Below are positions 12,417 to 21,440 of a stretch of 64,000 bases of DNA, piece by piece (within the stretch, counting starts at the first letter, position 1; each line of letters begins with the position of its first letter). Made by a program: the position numbers and the translations under genes. Under the pieces are notes generated by a model. That model was given only the letters and a program-made list of their open reading frames with translations. It did no database searches and was not told the origin of the DNA. Origin of the DNA: Glycomyces harbinensis (GTDB lineage: Bacteria; Actinomycetota; Actinomycetes; Mycobacteriales; Micromonosporaceae); assembly GCF_900101745.1 (NCBI RefSeq), contig NZ_FNAD01000013.1:1-64000 (forward strand), given 5' to 3'.

Positions 12417-12845
12417 ATGCCGATGATCCGACTCACCGCCCCGGCGGGATCGCTCAGCGACGGCGGCCGCGCCACGGTCCAGAAGGACCTGGCCGCCGCA
12501 CTGCTGCGATGGGAGCGGGCGCCCGAGAACGCGTTCTTCCGCTCCCAGGCCTGGAGCTACCTCATCGAACTGCCCGGAGGTGCGCAGACCACCGCCGAGG
12601 ACGACGCCCCGCGCTACCTGGTGGAGGTCACGGTTCCCCAAGGGTCCCTGTCCGAACGGCGCAAGGCCGGTCTGGTCGAGGAGACCACCCGGATCGTCCT
12701 CGAAGCCGCCGGACTCGACGCCGCCGACGCGATGCGCGTCTGGGTCCAGATCCGCGAGCAGCCCGACGGCACCTGGGGCGTGGGCGGCGACATCTACCGA
12801 TTCGCCGACATCGTGGCCCTGGCGAAGGAGCAGGCCGGCGGCTGA
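12417..12845 (+). CDS. Tautomerase-superfamily protein
   Basis: A 142-aa protein beginning MPMIRLTAP. After removal of Met, Pro would be the N-terminal catalytic base typical of the 4-oxalocrotonate tautomerase superfamily. The protein is two tautomerase-like halves long; the second half has the VEVTVPQGSLSERRKAGLVEE pattern (strand then helix) seen in the family. The expected reaction is keto-enol tautomerisation of a small acid; the natural substrate is unknown. AAGGGG lies 6 nt before the ATG. It is controlled from the symmetrical region shared with the divergent TetR gene. Confidence 0.85.
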   Translation: MPMIRLTAPAGSLSDGGRATVQKDLAAALLRWERAPENAFFRSQAWSYLIELPGGAQTTAEDDAPRYLVEVTVPQGSLSERRKAGLVEETTRIVLEAAGLDAADAMRVWVQIREQPDGTWGVGGDIYRFADIVALAKEQAGG

Positions 12846-12939
12846 ATCCATCGGTCGCGGCACACCAGAAAGATAGGACCAATGTCTAGGCAGGTGCGAC
12901 AACTGGGAGGAAAAATAGGAATAAGTACGGATGTGGCAA

Positions 12940-12958
12940 CAGAACGTAGGCGGTTCTG
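12940..12958. promoter_or_regulatory. Dyad upstream of the importer promoter
   Basis: CAGAAC-N7-GTTCTG, perfect 6-bp arms, about 34 bp upstream of the predicted -35 element of the ABC importer operon. Its position suits an activator site; no regulator can be named. Confidence 0.35.
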
Positions 12959-12991
12959 ATGTAAAGATCTGATCTTTTCTCGCTCTGAGCA

Positions 12992-13030
12992 TTGACTGCG
13001 CTGGATCCTGGATTTACCGTGAACATTCAC
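12992..13030 (+). promoter_or_regulatory. Promoter of the GH43/ABC importer operon with overlapping operator
   Basis: TTGACT (12992-12997), a 17-bp spacer and TACCGT (13015-13020) form a sigma-70-like promoter with an expected start near 13027. The palindrome GTGAACATTCAC (13019-13030, 5-bp perfect arms) overlaps the -10 and start site, as a LacI-type repressor site would. Part of it, ACATTCACG (13024-13032), is repeated in inverted orientation as CGTGAATGT at 13055-13063. The rest of the 12846-13114 gap has nothing else I can name besides the dyad at 12940. Confidence 0.55.
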
Positions 13031-13114
13031 GAAGTTGGATCGCGAAGGAGCGAGCGTGAATGTCTTGAACGGGGAGTGCCGCCTTCTGGCACACAAGACG
13101 ACGGGACCGGAACG

Positions 13115-14068
13115 GTGACCGCGGCGGTGGAATCACGGGCCGCGACCACCGTCCGCGAACGCAGGAGAAGGACGCGCCGACGGAACCTCCGCCGGCACTG
13201 GCAGCTCTACGTGCTGCTCATCCTCCCCGTCGCCTACTTCGTCGTCTTCCAGTACATCCCGATGGCGAACAACGTGATCGCGTTCAAGGACTACAACGTG
13301 GTCGCCGGGATCTGGGGCAGCCCCTGGGCCGGGTTCGATCACTTCGAGCGGTTCTTCGCCAACCCCGTCGCCTGGGACCTCATCCGCAACACCCTGATGC
13401 TGAGCCTCTACGGCTTCCTGGCCGGGTTCCCCATCCCGATCATCCTCGCCCTGGCCCTCAACGAGGTCCGCGCGCGCTTCTTCAAGCGCACCGTCCAGAT
13501 GGTCACGTACGCGCCGTACTTCCTCTCCACGGTCATCGTCGTCTCGATGCTCATCCTGATCTTCTCGCCCCGGATCGGCTTCATGTCCGACGCACTCGGC
13601 TTCTTCGGGATGAACTCGAACCTCCTCGCCGACCCCGACGCCTTCAGGAGCGTCTACGTCTGGAGCGACGTCTGGCAGACCGCCGGGTACTCGGCGATCA
13701 TCTACATGGCCGCGCTCGCCGGCGTCGACCCGAGCCTGTACGAGGCCGCCCGGCTCGACGGGGCCAGCCGCCTCCAGAAGATCTGGCACGTCGACCTGCC
13801 CGGCATCGCCCCCACGGTCGTGGTGGTGATGGTCCTCAGCGTCGGCAGCGTCATGGCGATCGGCTTCGAGAAGGCGTTCCTGCTCCAGAACCCCCTCAAC
13901 CTCTCCACCTCGGAGATCATCGCGACCTACACGTACAAGATCGGTCTGCTCAGCGCCGACTTCAGCCTCGCGACCGCGGTCGGGCTGTTCAACTCCGTCA
14001 TCAATCTCATCCTGCTCCTGGCCGTCAACACCGTCTCCAAGCGCGTGACCGGCAACGGACTGTGGTGA
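13115..14068 (+). CDS. Sugar-oligomer ABC transporter permease (LplB-like)
   Basis: Inner-membrane permease of 317 aa: a cytoplasmic Arg-rich N terminus, then six membrane segments beginning YVLLILPVAYFVVFQYIPMA. The EAA loop that docks the ATPase is YEAARLDGASRLQKIW. The FKDYN and IP signatures in the first periplasmic loop are those of the LplB branch, which imports complex saccharides. I chose the GTG at 13115: the longer form beginning at 12992 would start inside the promoter's own -35 element. It is first of a permease-permease-lipoprotein-GH43-LacI cluster. No ATP-binding subunit is present, so a shared MsiK-type ATPase elsewhere is likely. Confidence 0.9.
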   Translation: MTAAVESRAATTVRERRRRTRRRNLRRHWQLYVLLILPVAYFVVFQYIPMANNVIAFKDYNVVAGIWGSPWAGFDHFERFFANPVAWDLIRNTLMLSLYGFLAGFPIPIILALALNEVRARFFKRTVQMVTYAPYFLSTVIVVSMLILIFSPRIGFMSDALGFFGMNSNLLADPDAFRSVYVWSDVWQTAGYSAIIYMAALAGVDPSLYEAARLDGASRLQKIWHVDLPGIAPTVVVVMVLSVGSVMAIGFEKAFLLQNPLNLSTSEIIATYTYKIGLLSADFSLATAVGLFNSVINLILLLAVNTVSKRVTGNGLW

Positions 14069-14082
14069 AGGGAGCGCATGCA

Positions 14083-15036
14083 ATGACACTCACGACCGCG
14101 ACCCCCTCGGCGACCGAGCCGAAGGCCAAGCGCCGCAAGCCGAAGCGCCGCCGCGCCGCCCATGTGCAGGACACCCGCGTGGACCGGATCTTCATGATCG
14201 GCGTCTACGCCCTCCTGACAACGTTCCTGCTCATCATCCTCATCCCGCTGGCCAACATCGTGGCCAGCTCGTTCTCCAGCCCCGCGGCCGTGTCGGGCGG
14301 GCGGGTGTTCCTGTGGCCGGTGGACTTCACGCTCATCGGGTACGAAGCGGTGCTCGCCAATGAGGCCGTCCTCACGGGATTCGCCAACTCGGTGTTCTAC
14401 GCCGTCGTCGGCACGCTCGTCAGCGTCACCCTCACGGTGATGATCGCCTACCCGCTCTCGCGCACCGAACTCGTGGGCCGCCGCGTGCTCATCGGCGGCG
14501 TCCTGTTCACGATGCTGTTCTCGGGCGGCCTGATCCCGACCTACATGGTCGTGCGGGCGCTCGGCCTCCTCGACACCCGCTGGGCGATCATCCTCCCCGC
14601 CGCGATCGCCGCCTGGCAGGTGCTCATCGCCATGACCTTCTTCCGCTCCTCCATCCCGGGGGAGCTGTACGAGGCGGCCCAGCTCGACGGCGCCTCCGAC
14701 CTCCGCTTCCTGTGGTCGATCGTGCTGCCGCTGTCGAAGCCGCTCCTGGCGGTCATCGCGCTCATGTACGGCATCGGGCAGTGGAACTCGTACTTCAGCG
14801 CCCTGATCTACCTGCGCAGCGAGGATCTCTATCCCCTGCAACTGGTGCTGCGCGACATCCTGATCGTCAACAACAGCGGGGGGACGAACATCGCCGACCA
14901 GCTGGCGGCCCAGCAGATGGCAGACCTCATGAAGTTCTCGCTCATCGTGGTCTCCACCGTGCCGGTCCTGCTCGTCTACCCGTTCGTGGCCCGGCACTTC
15001 ACCAAGGGCGTGATGCTCGGCTCCGTGAAGGGCTAG
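14083..15036 (+). CDS. Sugar-oligomer ABC transporter permease (LplC/YtcP-like)
   Basis: Second permease of the importer, 317 aa, with a basic N terminus (KAKRRKPKRRRAA), six membrane segments and the EAA loop YEAAQLDGASDLRFLW. AAGGGAG 8 nt upstream selects the ATG at 14083, 14 bp after the stop of the first permease. It forms the heterodimeric channel with the preceding gene product and is fed by the lipoprotein encoded next. Confidence 0.92.
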   Translation: MTLTTATPSATEPKAKRRKPKRRRAAHVQDTRVDRIFMIGVYALLTTFLLIILIPLANIVASSFSSPAAVSGGRVFLWPVDFTLIGYEAVLANEAVLTGFANSVFYAVVGTLVSVTLTVMIAYPLSRTELVGRRVLIGGVLFTMLFSGGLIPTYMVVRALGLLDTRWAIILPAAIAAWQVLIAMTFFRSSIPGELYEAAQLDGASDLRFLWSIVLPLSKPLLAVIALMYGIGQWNSYFSALIYLRSEDLYPLQLVLRDILIVNNSGGTNIADQLAAQQMADLMKFSLIVVSTVPVLLVYPFVARHFTKGVMLGSVKG

Positions 15037-15100
15037 CGGCATGCGCGCTTCGATCTCATCCCTCGACACCCGTCAACTCCTCATCGAAAGGCAGTCAACG

Positions 15101-16756
15101 ATGACCAGCAGATTCACCCGAGCGGCAGCGGCCGGAGCGGCACTCGCCGTGTCCGCCGGCGCGTTCGCCGCGTGCTCTTCGGAACCGGAGACCACTCCGG
15201 ACGACGTGATCACCATCTTCGCCCCCCAGGACACCGGACAGGGACAGGACCTGGAGGACAACGCCTTCACGAAGGTGATCGAAGAGAAGTTCGACGTCGA
15301 CCTCCAGTTCGAGACGACCACCTGGGACGGGACCGCGGCCGCGGAGAAGCGGCAGATCTCCCTCGCCAGCGGCGACTACCCGGACGCGTACATGCTCATC
15401 CCGTGGGTCGACCAGTTCAGCGGCGACGAGCTGGTGAAGCTCGGCGGCCAGGGCGTGATCCTGCCGCTCGACGACCTCATCGGCGAGGACACCCCGAACC
15501 TCACCGCCGCCTTCGAGAAGGAGCCCGGCTTCAAGGAGCTGGCGACCTCCGCTGACGGGAAGATCTGGGGGATTCCCGCCTGGAACGACTGCTACCACTG
15601 CTCGTACCCTTCGAAACTGTGGATGAACTCCGCCTGGCTGGACACGCTGGGCCTGGAGCAGCCCACCACGCCCGAAGAGCTGCGGACGGTGCTGGAGGCG
15701 TTCAAGACCCAGGACCCCAACGGGAACGGCGAAGCCGACGAGATCCCCCTGTCCGGGGCGGGCGGCGTCTCGCTCCTGACGTACCTGCTGAACCCGTTCG
15801 TCTACACCGCGGAGATGTACTCGAACGCGGAGGGCGTGACCCCGGCCTCGCTCGGTGCCGTGGACGGGAAGGTGACCCTCCAGCCGACCCGCGACGAATG
15901 GCGCGACGGGATCGCCTACGCAACCTCCCTGTACGAGGACGGGCTGATCGACGAGGGCACCTTCACGCAGAACGGTGAGGCGCTCATCGCCAAGGGCGGC
16001 AGCGCGGAGGGCGTGATCCTCGGAGCGGTCGGCATCATGCACCCGTGGTTCGTCCCCCTCGCCCAGGAGGATCGCTACACGCAGTATGAGGCGGTCCCGC
16101 CGCTGACCGGGCCGGCCGGCAGCAACGCGTTCTGGAGCGGCGGCGGCGCGGGCGCCGCACCCGGCGCGACCTTCGTCATCACGAACCGCTCCAGTGAGGC
16201 CAAGCAGCAGAAGCTCATGCAGATCCTGGACTTCATGGTCTCCTACGAGGGCCACCTCCAAGGCGAGTTCGGCGTCGAGGGCGTCAACTGGGTCAGGCCC
16301 GAAGAGGGCGACGTGGCCCTCGACGAGACCCTTGAGCCGAACTTCGAGGTCGTCAGGGTTCCCACCGAGGAGACCTTGACGAACTCCTGGGGTCCGATCG
16401 CGCAGTTCTTCAGCGACGCGGAGTTCCGCAACAGCCAGGTCACCGCGACCGACGTCGACACGCCCGAAGGCTACGAGCGCCGCTTCTTCGAAGCCACCGA
16501 GCTCTACGAGGGCCACGAGTCCGACGAGCTGTTCCCGTACTGGGAGGTCGACGTCACCGGCGAGACCGCGACGGAGCTCGCCACGATCCAGACCAACGTG
16601 GAGAACTTCGTCGTCCAGGCGAGCGCGGAGTTCGTCACCGGTGTCCGCGACATCGAGAGCGACGAGGACTGGGCCGAGTTCCAGCAGAACCTCACCGAAC
16701 TCGGCGCCGACCGCTACGTCGAGATCTACCAAGAGGCCTGGGACGCCTCGAAGTAG
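15101..16756 (+). CDS. Extracellular solute-binding lipoprotein of sugar ABC importer
   Basis: A 551-aa lipoprotein with signal peptide and lipobox AFAAC (lipidated Cys25), anchored to the outer face of the membrane. It belongs to the long LplA-type solute-binding group that pairs with LplB/LplC permeases. The start ATG at 15101 follows GAAAGG and gives a canonical short signal sequence. Paired with a downstream cytoplasmic GH43, its cargo is probably an arabinose- or xylose-containing oligosaccharide (inference). A strong hairpin after the stop probably raises its level relative to the next gene. Confidence 0.93.
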   Translation: MTSRFTRAAAAGAALAVSAGAFAACSSEPETTPDDVITIFAPQDTGQGQDLEDNAFTKVIEEKFDVDLQFETTTWDGTAAAEKRQISLASGDYPDAYMLIPWVDQFSGDELVKLGGQGVILPLDDLIGEDTPNLTAAFEKEPGFKELATSADGKIWGIPAWNDCYHCSYPSKLWMNSAWLDTLGLEQPTTPEELRTVLEAFKTQDPNGNGEADEIPLSGAGGVSLLTYLLNPFVYTAEMYSNAEGVTPASLGAVDGKVTLQPTRDEWRDGIAYATSLYEDGLIDEGTFTQNGEALIAKGGSAEGVILGAVGIMHPWFVPLAQEDRYTQYEAVPPLTGPAGSNAFWSGGGAGAAPGATFVITNRSSEAKQQKLMQILDFMVSYEGHLQGEFGVEGVNWVRPEEGDVALDETLEPNFEVVRVPTEETLTNSWGPIAQFFSDAEFRNSQVTATDVDTPEGYERRFFEATELYEGHESDELFPYWEVDVTGETATELATIQTNVENFVVQASAEFVTGVRDIESDEDWAEFQQNLTELGADRYVEIYQEAWDASK

Positions 16757-16771
16757 TCCCCTTCACGAACG

Positions 16772-16811
16772 GGCGGGCCGCCTCCGGGTCAGGACGAGGA
16801 GGCGGCCCGCC
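16772..16811 (+). terminator. Intercistronic hairpin after the solute-binding protein gene
   Basis: 14-bp perfect stem (GGCGGGCCGCCTCC and complement) with a 12-nt loop, ending 25 bp before the GH43 start. It probably acts as an attenuator or 3' stabiliser that keeps binding-protein mRNA abundant. Confidence 0.65.
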
Positions 16812-16836
16812 ACCACCACGCCAATCGAGGAGATCC

Positions 16837-17787
16837 GTGTCCGAACCCGAGTACGCCGGCTACCTCTACGCGCATTTCAAGCGCGAAGGGTTCGACGGCG
16901 AGCAGATCCACTTCGCCCTCAGCGACGGCGACGACCCCCTGCGCTTCCACGACCTCAACGGCGGCGAGCCGGTCCTGCGCTCCACCATGGGCGAGTGCGG
17001 CGTCCGCGACCCGCACCTCGTCCGCTCCCCGGACGGCGACCGGTTCTACATGGTCGCCACCGACCTGTGCCTTCACAAGAGCCTCGACTGGGACCGGCAC
17101 CAGCGCCGCGGCAGCCGGTCGATCATGGTGTGGGAGTCGAGCGACCTGGTGGACTGGAGCGAGGGCCGGCTCGTGGAGGTCGCACCGCCCGAAGCCGGCG
17201 ACGCGTGGGCCCCCGAGTCGATCTGGGATCCCGAAAGGGAGGCCTACGTCGTCCACTGGTCCTCGACGCTCTACACCGATCCCGGACACGAGGGCGAGAG
17301 CCACCACCGGATCATGTACGCGACCACCCGCGACTTCCGCGAGTTCTCCGAACCCCACGTGTGGATCGATCGGGGGTGGCACACGATCGACGCCACCGTC
17401 ATCGAACACGAGGGCGTCTACTACCGCTTCCTCAAAGACGAGCGCAGCCGCGACCGTGAAGCGCCGCTGGGCAAGACGGTCTACTCCGAGACCGCCGCCT
17501 CCCTGAGCGCCGCCGACTGGGCACCGCTGGCCGAGGGCATCGGCCTGGGCCCGATCGCCCAGGGCGAGGGACCGCTGGTGTACAAGTCGAACACCGAGGA
17601 CAGGTGGTTCCTGTGGATCGACGAGTTCACCCCCGACCGCCGCTACGTGCCGTTCGAGACGACCGACCTCGCCGGCGGCGAATGGACCCCCGCGAGCGGG
17701 TACCGGCTTCCCGAGGACCCCTGCCACGGCGTGGTCCTGGCGGTCACCGCCGAGGAATGCGAACGGCTCGAAACGGCCTGGCCGTGA
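16837..17787 (+). CDS. Cytoplasmic GH43 glycoside hydrolase (arabinanase/arabinofuranosidase type)
   Basis: A 316-aa five-bladed beta-propeller enzyme without a signal peptide, so it acts on imported oligosaccharide. GH43 inverting catalysis needs an Asp base, an Asp pKa modulator and a Glu acid. Candidates are Asp58 in GVRDPHLV, Asp185 in TIDATVIE and Glu244 in QGEGP; WAPES (Glu127) is a further conserved GH43 site. The match is closest to arabinan-active GH43 enzymes, but beta-xylosidase activity cannot be excluded. GAGGAG 5 nt before the GTG supports the start. It lies inside the importer cluster and is followed by its LacI regulator. Confidence 0.9.
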   Translation: MSEPEYAGYLYAHFKREGFDGEQIHFALSDGDDPLRFHDLNGGEPVLRSTMGECGVRDPHLVRSPDGDRFYMVATDLCLHKSLDWDRHQRRGSRSIMVWESSDLVDWSEGRLVEVAPPEAGDAWAPESIWDPEREAYVVHWSSTLYTDPGHEGESHHRIMYATTRDFREFSEPHVWIDRGWHTIDATVIEHEGVYYRFLKDERSRDREAPLGKTVYSETAASLSAADWAPLAEGIGLGPIAQGEGPLVYKSNTEDRWFLWIDEFTPDRRYVPFETTDLAGGEWTPASGYRLPEDPCHGVVLAVTAEECERLETAWP

Positions 17788-17836
17788 AGGCCGGGGGAGT
17801 CGAAGTCATGAGCGGATACGAGTCAGGAGCGGCCGA

Positions 17837-18826
17837 GTGGGCAAACGTGTGACCATCCTCGACGTCGCGGCCGAGGCCGGCGTGTCACGCCAGACCGTGA
17901 CGCGTGCGATGAACGGCATGGACGACATCAAGGATTCGACCCGCCGCCGGGTCCTGGACGCCGCCGAACGCCTGGGCTACCGCCCGAGCCGCTTCGCCCG
18001 CAACCTGGTCACCAGGCAGAAGCAGCACGCGCTCGGGCTGGTGGTGGCGTCCTTCGACAATCCGTACTACACCGACATCGCGGCCAGCGTGCTCGCGGTC
18101 GCCGGCGAGCGCGGCTGGCAGGTGATGATGGCGGCCGCGCAGGACGACATGGACCCGGTGCTGGTCATGCTGTCCTCACACGTCGACGTCGTGGTCATGC
18201 ACGTCGGCGATGCCGGCGCCGAACCGCGCGGGGCCGCCGGCGGCCTGCCGATCGTGTACCTCGAGGCCGAGAGCCCCCTGCCCGGCGCCCACTCGGTCGA
18301 GCTGGACATCGAGTCGGGCATCGTGGAGATGGTCGCCGCGCTCCGCGAGCGCGGCGCCCGGCGGTTCGGCATGGTCGACTCCGGATATCTGCGCCGCACC
18401 CGCGGCTCCTACGTGCCGACGCCGAAGCGGCGGTGGTTCGAGCGGGAGGCCGGCGAGCAGTTCGTCGGCGCCGCCGTGGGCGAGGAGAGCATCGCCGGGG
18501 GAGGACGGGCGTTCGGCGAGCTGCTGGAGGCGCACCCGGACGTCGACGCCGTCCTGGTGTTCAACGACCTCATGGCGCTGGGCGCGGTGCAGCACGCCCG
18601 CGCCCGCGGCATCGACGTCCCCGGGGCGGTCCGCATCGTCGGCATCGACGGCCTGGCCCTGGGGGAGGCCGTCAACCCGCCGCTGACGTCGATCGCCCTC
18701 GACAGCCGCGGCCTGGCCGCGAACACGCTGGACATCGCGGAGATCCTCGCGAGGGCCGAGTTCGCCGGGCTCGACCCGATCCACCGCAAGGTCCGCTCCA
18801 AGATCCTGTGGAGGGCGTCCGCCTGA
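17837..18826 (+). CDS. LacI-family transcriptional regulator of the GH43/ABC cluster
   Basis: A 329-aa repressor with an N-terminal LacI HTH and hinge (VTILDVAAEAGVSRQTVTRA, residues 5-50) and a periplasmic-binding-protein-like sugar sensor domain. The second HTH helix reads SRQTVTR. GGAG upstream supports the GTG start. As last gene of the cluster it most likely controls the operon promoter near 13000, where a palindrome overlaps the -10. Its ligand is probably the imported oligosaccharide or its product. Confidence 0.9.
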   Translation: MGKRVTILDVAAEAGVSRQTVTRAMNGMDDIKDSTRRRVLDAAERLGYRPSRFARNLVTRQKQHALGLVVASFDNPYYTDIAASVLAVAGERGWQVMMAAAQDDMDPVLVMLSSHVDVVVMHVGDAGAEPRGAAGGLPIVYLEAESPLPGAHSVELDIESGIVEMVAALRERGARRFGMVDSGYLRRTRGSYVPTPKRRWFEREAGEQFVGAAVGEESIAGGGRAFGELLEAHPDVDAVLVFNDLMALGAVQHARARGIDVPGAVRIVGIDGLALGEAVNPPLTSIALDSRGLAANTLDIAEILARAEFAGLDPIHRKVRSKILWRASA

Positions 18827-18835
18827 GATCCCGAG

Positions 18836-18868
18836 CGAGCGGCCCCGGCGACGTGCCGGGGCCGCTCG
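18836..18868. terminator. Bidirectional terminator hairpin
   Basis: 14-bp perfect stem (CGAGCGGCCCCGGC and complement), 5-nt loop, in the 45-bp gap between the convergent LacI and fuconate dehydratase genes. Confidence 0.75.
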
Positions 18869-18871
18869 TCG

Positions 18872-20194
18872 TCAGTCTTCGGCGTCGGACCGCGTCCGGC
18901 TCGACCAGTAGCCCCCGTCGGGGAACGAGTACCGGTCGATCGACGTCTGGTGCATCTCGGCCGAGTAGCCGGGCTTCGCCGGCAGGACATAGTTGCCGTC
19001 CCTCACGTCGCACGGGTCGGTGAAGTGCTCGTGGAGGTGGTCCACGTACTCGGTGACGCGGTCGTCCAGACTGGCCGAGACCGCGACGAAGTCGAAGACC
19101 GACAGGTGCTGCACGAGTTCGCACAGGCCCACGCCGCCGGCGTGCGGGCAGACCGGGACGCCGAACTTCGCCGCGAGCAGGTAGACGGCGATGATCTCGT
19201 TGACGCTCGCCAGACGCGCCGAGTCCAATTGCAGGTAGTCGATCGCCTCGGCCTGCAGGAGCTGCTTGAACAGGACGCGGTTCATGCCGTGCTCGCCGGT
19301 GGCGACGCCGATCGGCGCGACCGCGCGGCGGATCGCGGCGTGGCCGAGGATGTCGTCGGGGCTCGTGGGCTCCTCGATCCAGTGCGGTTTGAACTCGGCG
19401 AGCGCGCCGACCCACTCGATGGCCTCGGGCACGTCCCAGACCTGGTTGGCGTCGATCATGAGCTTCGCGTCCCAGCCGATGACCTCACGGGCGATCGCCA
19501 GGCGCCGCCGGTCCTCGGGCAGATCCGCACCGACCTTGAGCTTGACGTGCCGGTATCCGGAGTCCACGGCCTCCTGGAGGAGGCGGCGCAGCTTGTCGTC
19601 GCTGTAGCCGAGCCACCCGGCGCTGGTGGTGTAGCAGGGGTAGCCGCCGCGCGCCTCGAGCTCCGCGACGCGACCGGCGCGGCCGGGCTCCTGGGCCCGC
19701 AGGATCGCCAGCGCCTCCTCGCGTGTGAGGGCGTCGGAGAGGTAGCGCAGGTCGGCGGCGTCCACGAGCTGCTCGGGGGTCATGTCGCACAGCAGCCGCC
19801 ACAGGGGTTTGCGCGCGGCGCGGGCGGCGAGGTCCCAGACGGCGTTCATGACCGCGGCGAGGGCGATGTGGACGACGCCCTTCTCCGGGCCGAGCCAGCG
19901 CATCTGCGAGTCGGACTGGAGCTCGCGGTAGAGCGCGCCGGGGTCGTTCACGACCGTGTCGACGTCGCGGCCGATGAGCTGGACGGCGCGCTGGAGCGCG
20001 GTGGCGGTGACGATGTCGTTGCCGCGGCCGATGGTGAAGGTGAAGCCGAACCCGCTCAGTTCGGGGTCCTCGGTGCGCAGGACGATATAGGCGGCGGAGT
20101 AGTCGCCGTCCTTGTTCATCGCGTCCGATCCGTCCATGCTCAGGGAGGTGGGGAAGCGGATGTCGTGCGCCTCGACGGCGTCGATGAAGGGCAT
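18872..20194 (-). CDS. fucD: L-fuconate dehydratase (enolase superfamily)
   Basis: Dehydrates L-fuconate to 2-keto-3-deoxy-L-fuconate in the oxidative L-fucose pathway; Mg2+-dependent, cytoplasmic. Length is 440 aa, as in the family. Catalytic residues fall at K218 and K220 (KLK), metal ligands D248 (DAN), E274 (IEEP) and E301 (GEHG), and the catalytic His is H351 (CPHAGGVG). From memory these are the same positions as in the characterised Xanthomonas campestris enzyme, so the assignment is strong. AAGGAG precedes the ATG. A GCAAACGATTGA site about 130 bp upstream resembles the palindrome before the neighbouring LacI gene. No other fucose-pathway gene is in the window. Confidence 0.93.
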   Translation of the reverse strand: MPFIDAVEAHDIRFPTSLSMDGSDAMNKDGDYSAAYIVLRTEDPELSGFGFTFTIGRGNDIVTATALQRAVQLIGRDVDTVVNDPGALYRELQSDSQMRWLGPEKGVVHIALAAVMNAVWDLAARAARKPLWRLLCDMTPEQLVDAADLRYLSDALTREEALAILRAQEPGRAGRVAELEARGGYPCYTTSAGWLGYSDDKLRRLLQEAVDSGYRHVKLKVGADLPEDRRRLAIAREVIGWDAKLMIDANQVWDVPEAIEWVGALAEFKPHWIEEPTSPDDILGHAAIRRAVAPIGVATGEHGMNRVLFKQLLQAEAIDYLQLDSARLASVNEIIAVYLLAAKFGVPVCPHAGGVGLCELVQHLSVFDFVAVSASLDDRVTEYVDHLHEHFTDPCDVRDGNYVLPAKPGYSAEMHQTSIDRYSFPDGGYWSSRTRSDAED

Positions 20195-20320
20195 GGGGAC
20201 TCCTTGGCTCAGGCGGTGGGGTCGGTGGCGCCCGCCGCGGCGTCCCGGAGCGGGACGGGGCGCCCTTGCGCCGAGGGCCGGCGGATTCGTCGTCGGGAGT
20301 TCACGGAGGCCTCCGGTTGC

Positions 20321-20332
20321 GCAAACGATTGA
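20321..20332. promoter_or_regulatory. LacI-type operator upstream of fucD
   Basis: GCAAACGATTGA matches 10 of 12 positions of the perfect palindrome GCAATCGATTGC found before the adjacent LacI gene, with the same central CG. It lies in the 202-bp gap between fucD and the LacI gene. Confidence 0.6.
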
Positions 20333-20396
20333 TCATAGACGACGATAGCGTTCCTACCCGGCCGCCGCAAGTCCCGCCCGGGCCGCCGCGGACCGG

Positions 20397-21407
20397 TCAG
20401 CGCCGCGGAGGCGCCGTTGAGGACCGTTCGATGAGGGTCGGCGCCGGCGAGTCGACCGAGCGGTGCTCGACCGGTCCGCCGAGGACCGCGTTCGCCAGCG
20501 CGTCGACCGCGGTCCGCCCGAGTTCGTAGAGCGGCATGCGCACGCAGGTGAGCGGCGGCCAGGTGTGCTCGGCGGTCCACGCGTCGTGGATCGCGACCAC
20601 CGACAGAAGAGCGGGTACGTCCAGGCCCTGGGCCCTGGCCTGGGCGAGCACGCCGACCGCCGCGTTGACGTTCGCGACGACGACCGCCGACGGCGCTTCG
20701 CGCCGGGCGAGCAGTTCGGCCGCGGCGGCGCGCCCGTCGGACTCCTGGTAGCCGCGCCAGGCCATCAGCCCCGGGTCCTCCCGCAGGCCCGCCGCGCGCA
20801 GCGCCTCGCGGTAGCCGTCGGCGCGCCGCCGCGCGGTGGGGGAGGAGGCGAGGCCTCCCGCGAACCCGATCCGCTCGTGCCCCAAGGCGATCAGATGCTC
20901 GGTGGCCTGCCGGGCGGCGAGCGCGTCCGGCACGACGACCGAGCTGGCGCCGGGGAGGATCTGGTGGATCGTGACCACCGGCGACCGTTCGCCGAGGGCG
21001 TCGGCGAGCGCCGCCGGGTCGGCGCCGTCCCTGGGCTGGAGCACGATCCCGTCGACCCGGCCCTCGCCGAGGAGGCGGTCGAACATCGTCCCGCCCGGCT
21101 GCATGTCCTCGCTGCGGGCGAGGAGCATGACGCAGCCGCGGGCGACGGCCTCGTCCTCCACGCCGCGGGTGAGCTCGGTGAACAGCGCATTGGTCACGTC
21201 GGGCACGACGAGCGCGATGACGTCGGTGCGCGCGAGTTTGAGGGCGCGCCCGGCGAAGTTCGGCTGGTAGCCGACCTCCAAGGCCGCCTTGCGGACCCGC
21301 TTGCGCGTCGCTTCGCTCAGGCGTGCGGCCGGGTCGCCCGAGAGGACCCTGGAGACCGCCGACACCGACACCCCGGCCCGAGCGGCCACGTCACTGAGTT
21401 TCGCCAT
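20397..21407 (-). CDS. LacI-family transcriptional regulator (likely controls fucD)
   Basis: A 336-aa repressor: HTH and hinge MAKLSDVAARAGVSVSAVSR (residues 1-55) followed by a type-1 periplasmic-binding-protein-like sensor domain. I start at the ATG giving MAKLSDVA, the usual family N terminus; an in-frame ATG 18 bp upstream is possible and neither has a strong ribosome binding site. A perfect GCAATCGATTGC palindrome 34 bp upstream suggests autoregulation, and a near copy precedes fucD, so an L-fucose or L-fuconate derived ligand is plausible (inference). It lies downstream of a FadR-type gene on the same strand. Confidence 0.88.
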   Translation of the reverse strand: MAKLSDVAARAGVSVSAVSRVLSGDPAARLSEATRKRVRKAALEVGYQPNFAGRALKLARTDVIALVVPDVTNALFTELTRGVEDEAVARGCVMLLARSEDMQPGGTMFDRLLGEGRVDGIVLQPRDGADPAALADALGERSPVVTIHQILPGASSVVVPDALAARQATEHLIALGHERIGFAGGLASSPTARRRADGYREALRAAGLREDPGLMAWRGYQESDGRAAAAELLARREAPSAVVVANVNAAVGVLAQARAQGLDVPALLSVVAIHDAWTAEHTWPPLTCVRMPLYELGRTAVDALANAVLGGPVEHRSVDSPAPTLIERSSTAPPRR

Positions 21408-21440
21408 TCGACAAGTATCGCCCATGCCGACAGGATGCGA

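Noticed and set aside
12992..13114. Longer N terminus for the first importer permease from TTG at 12992
   Set aside because: The TTG lies in the predicted -35 element and the added residues have no membrane or family character.
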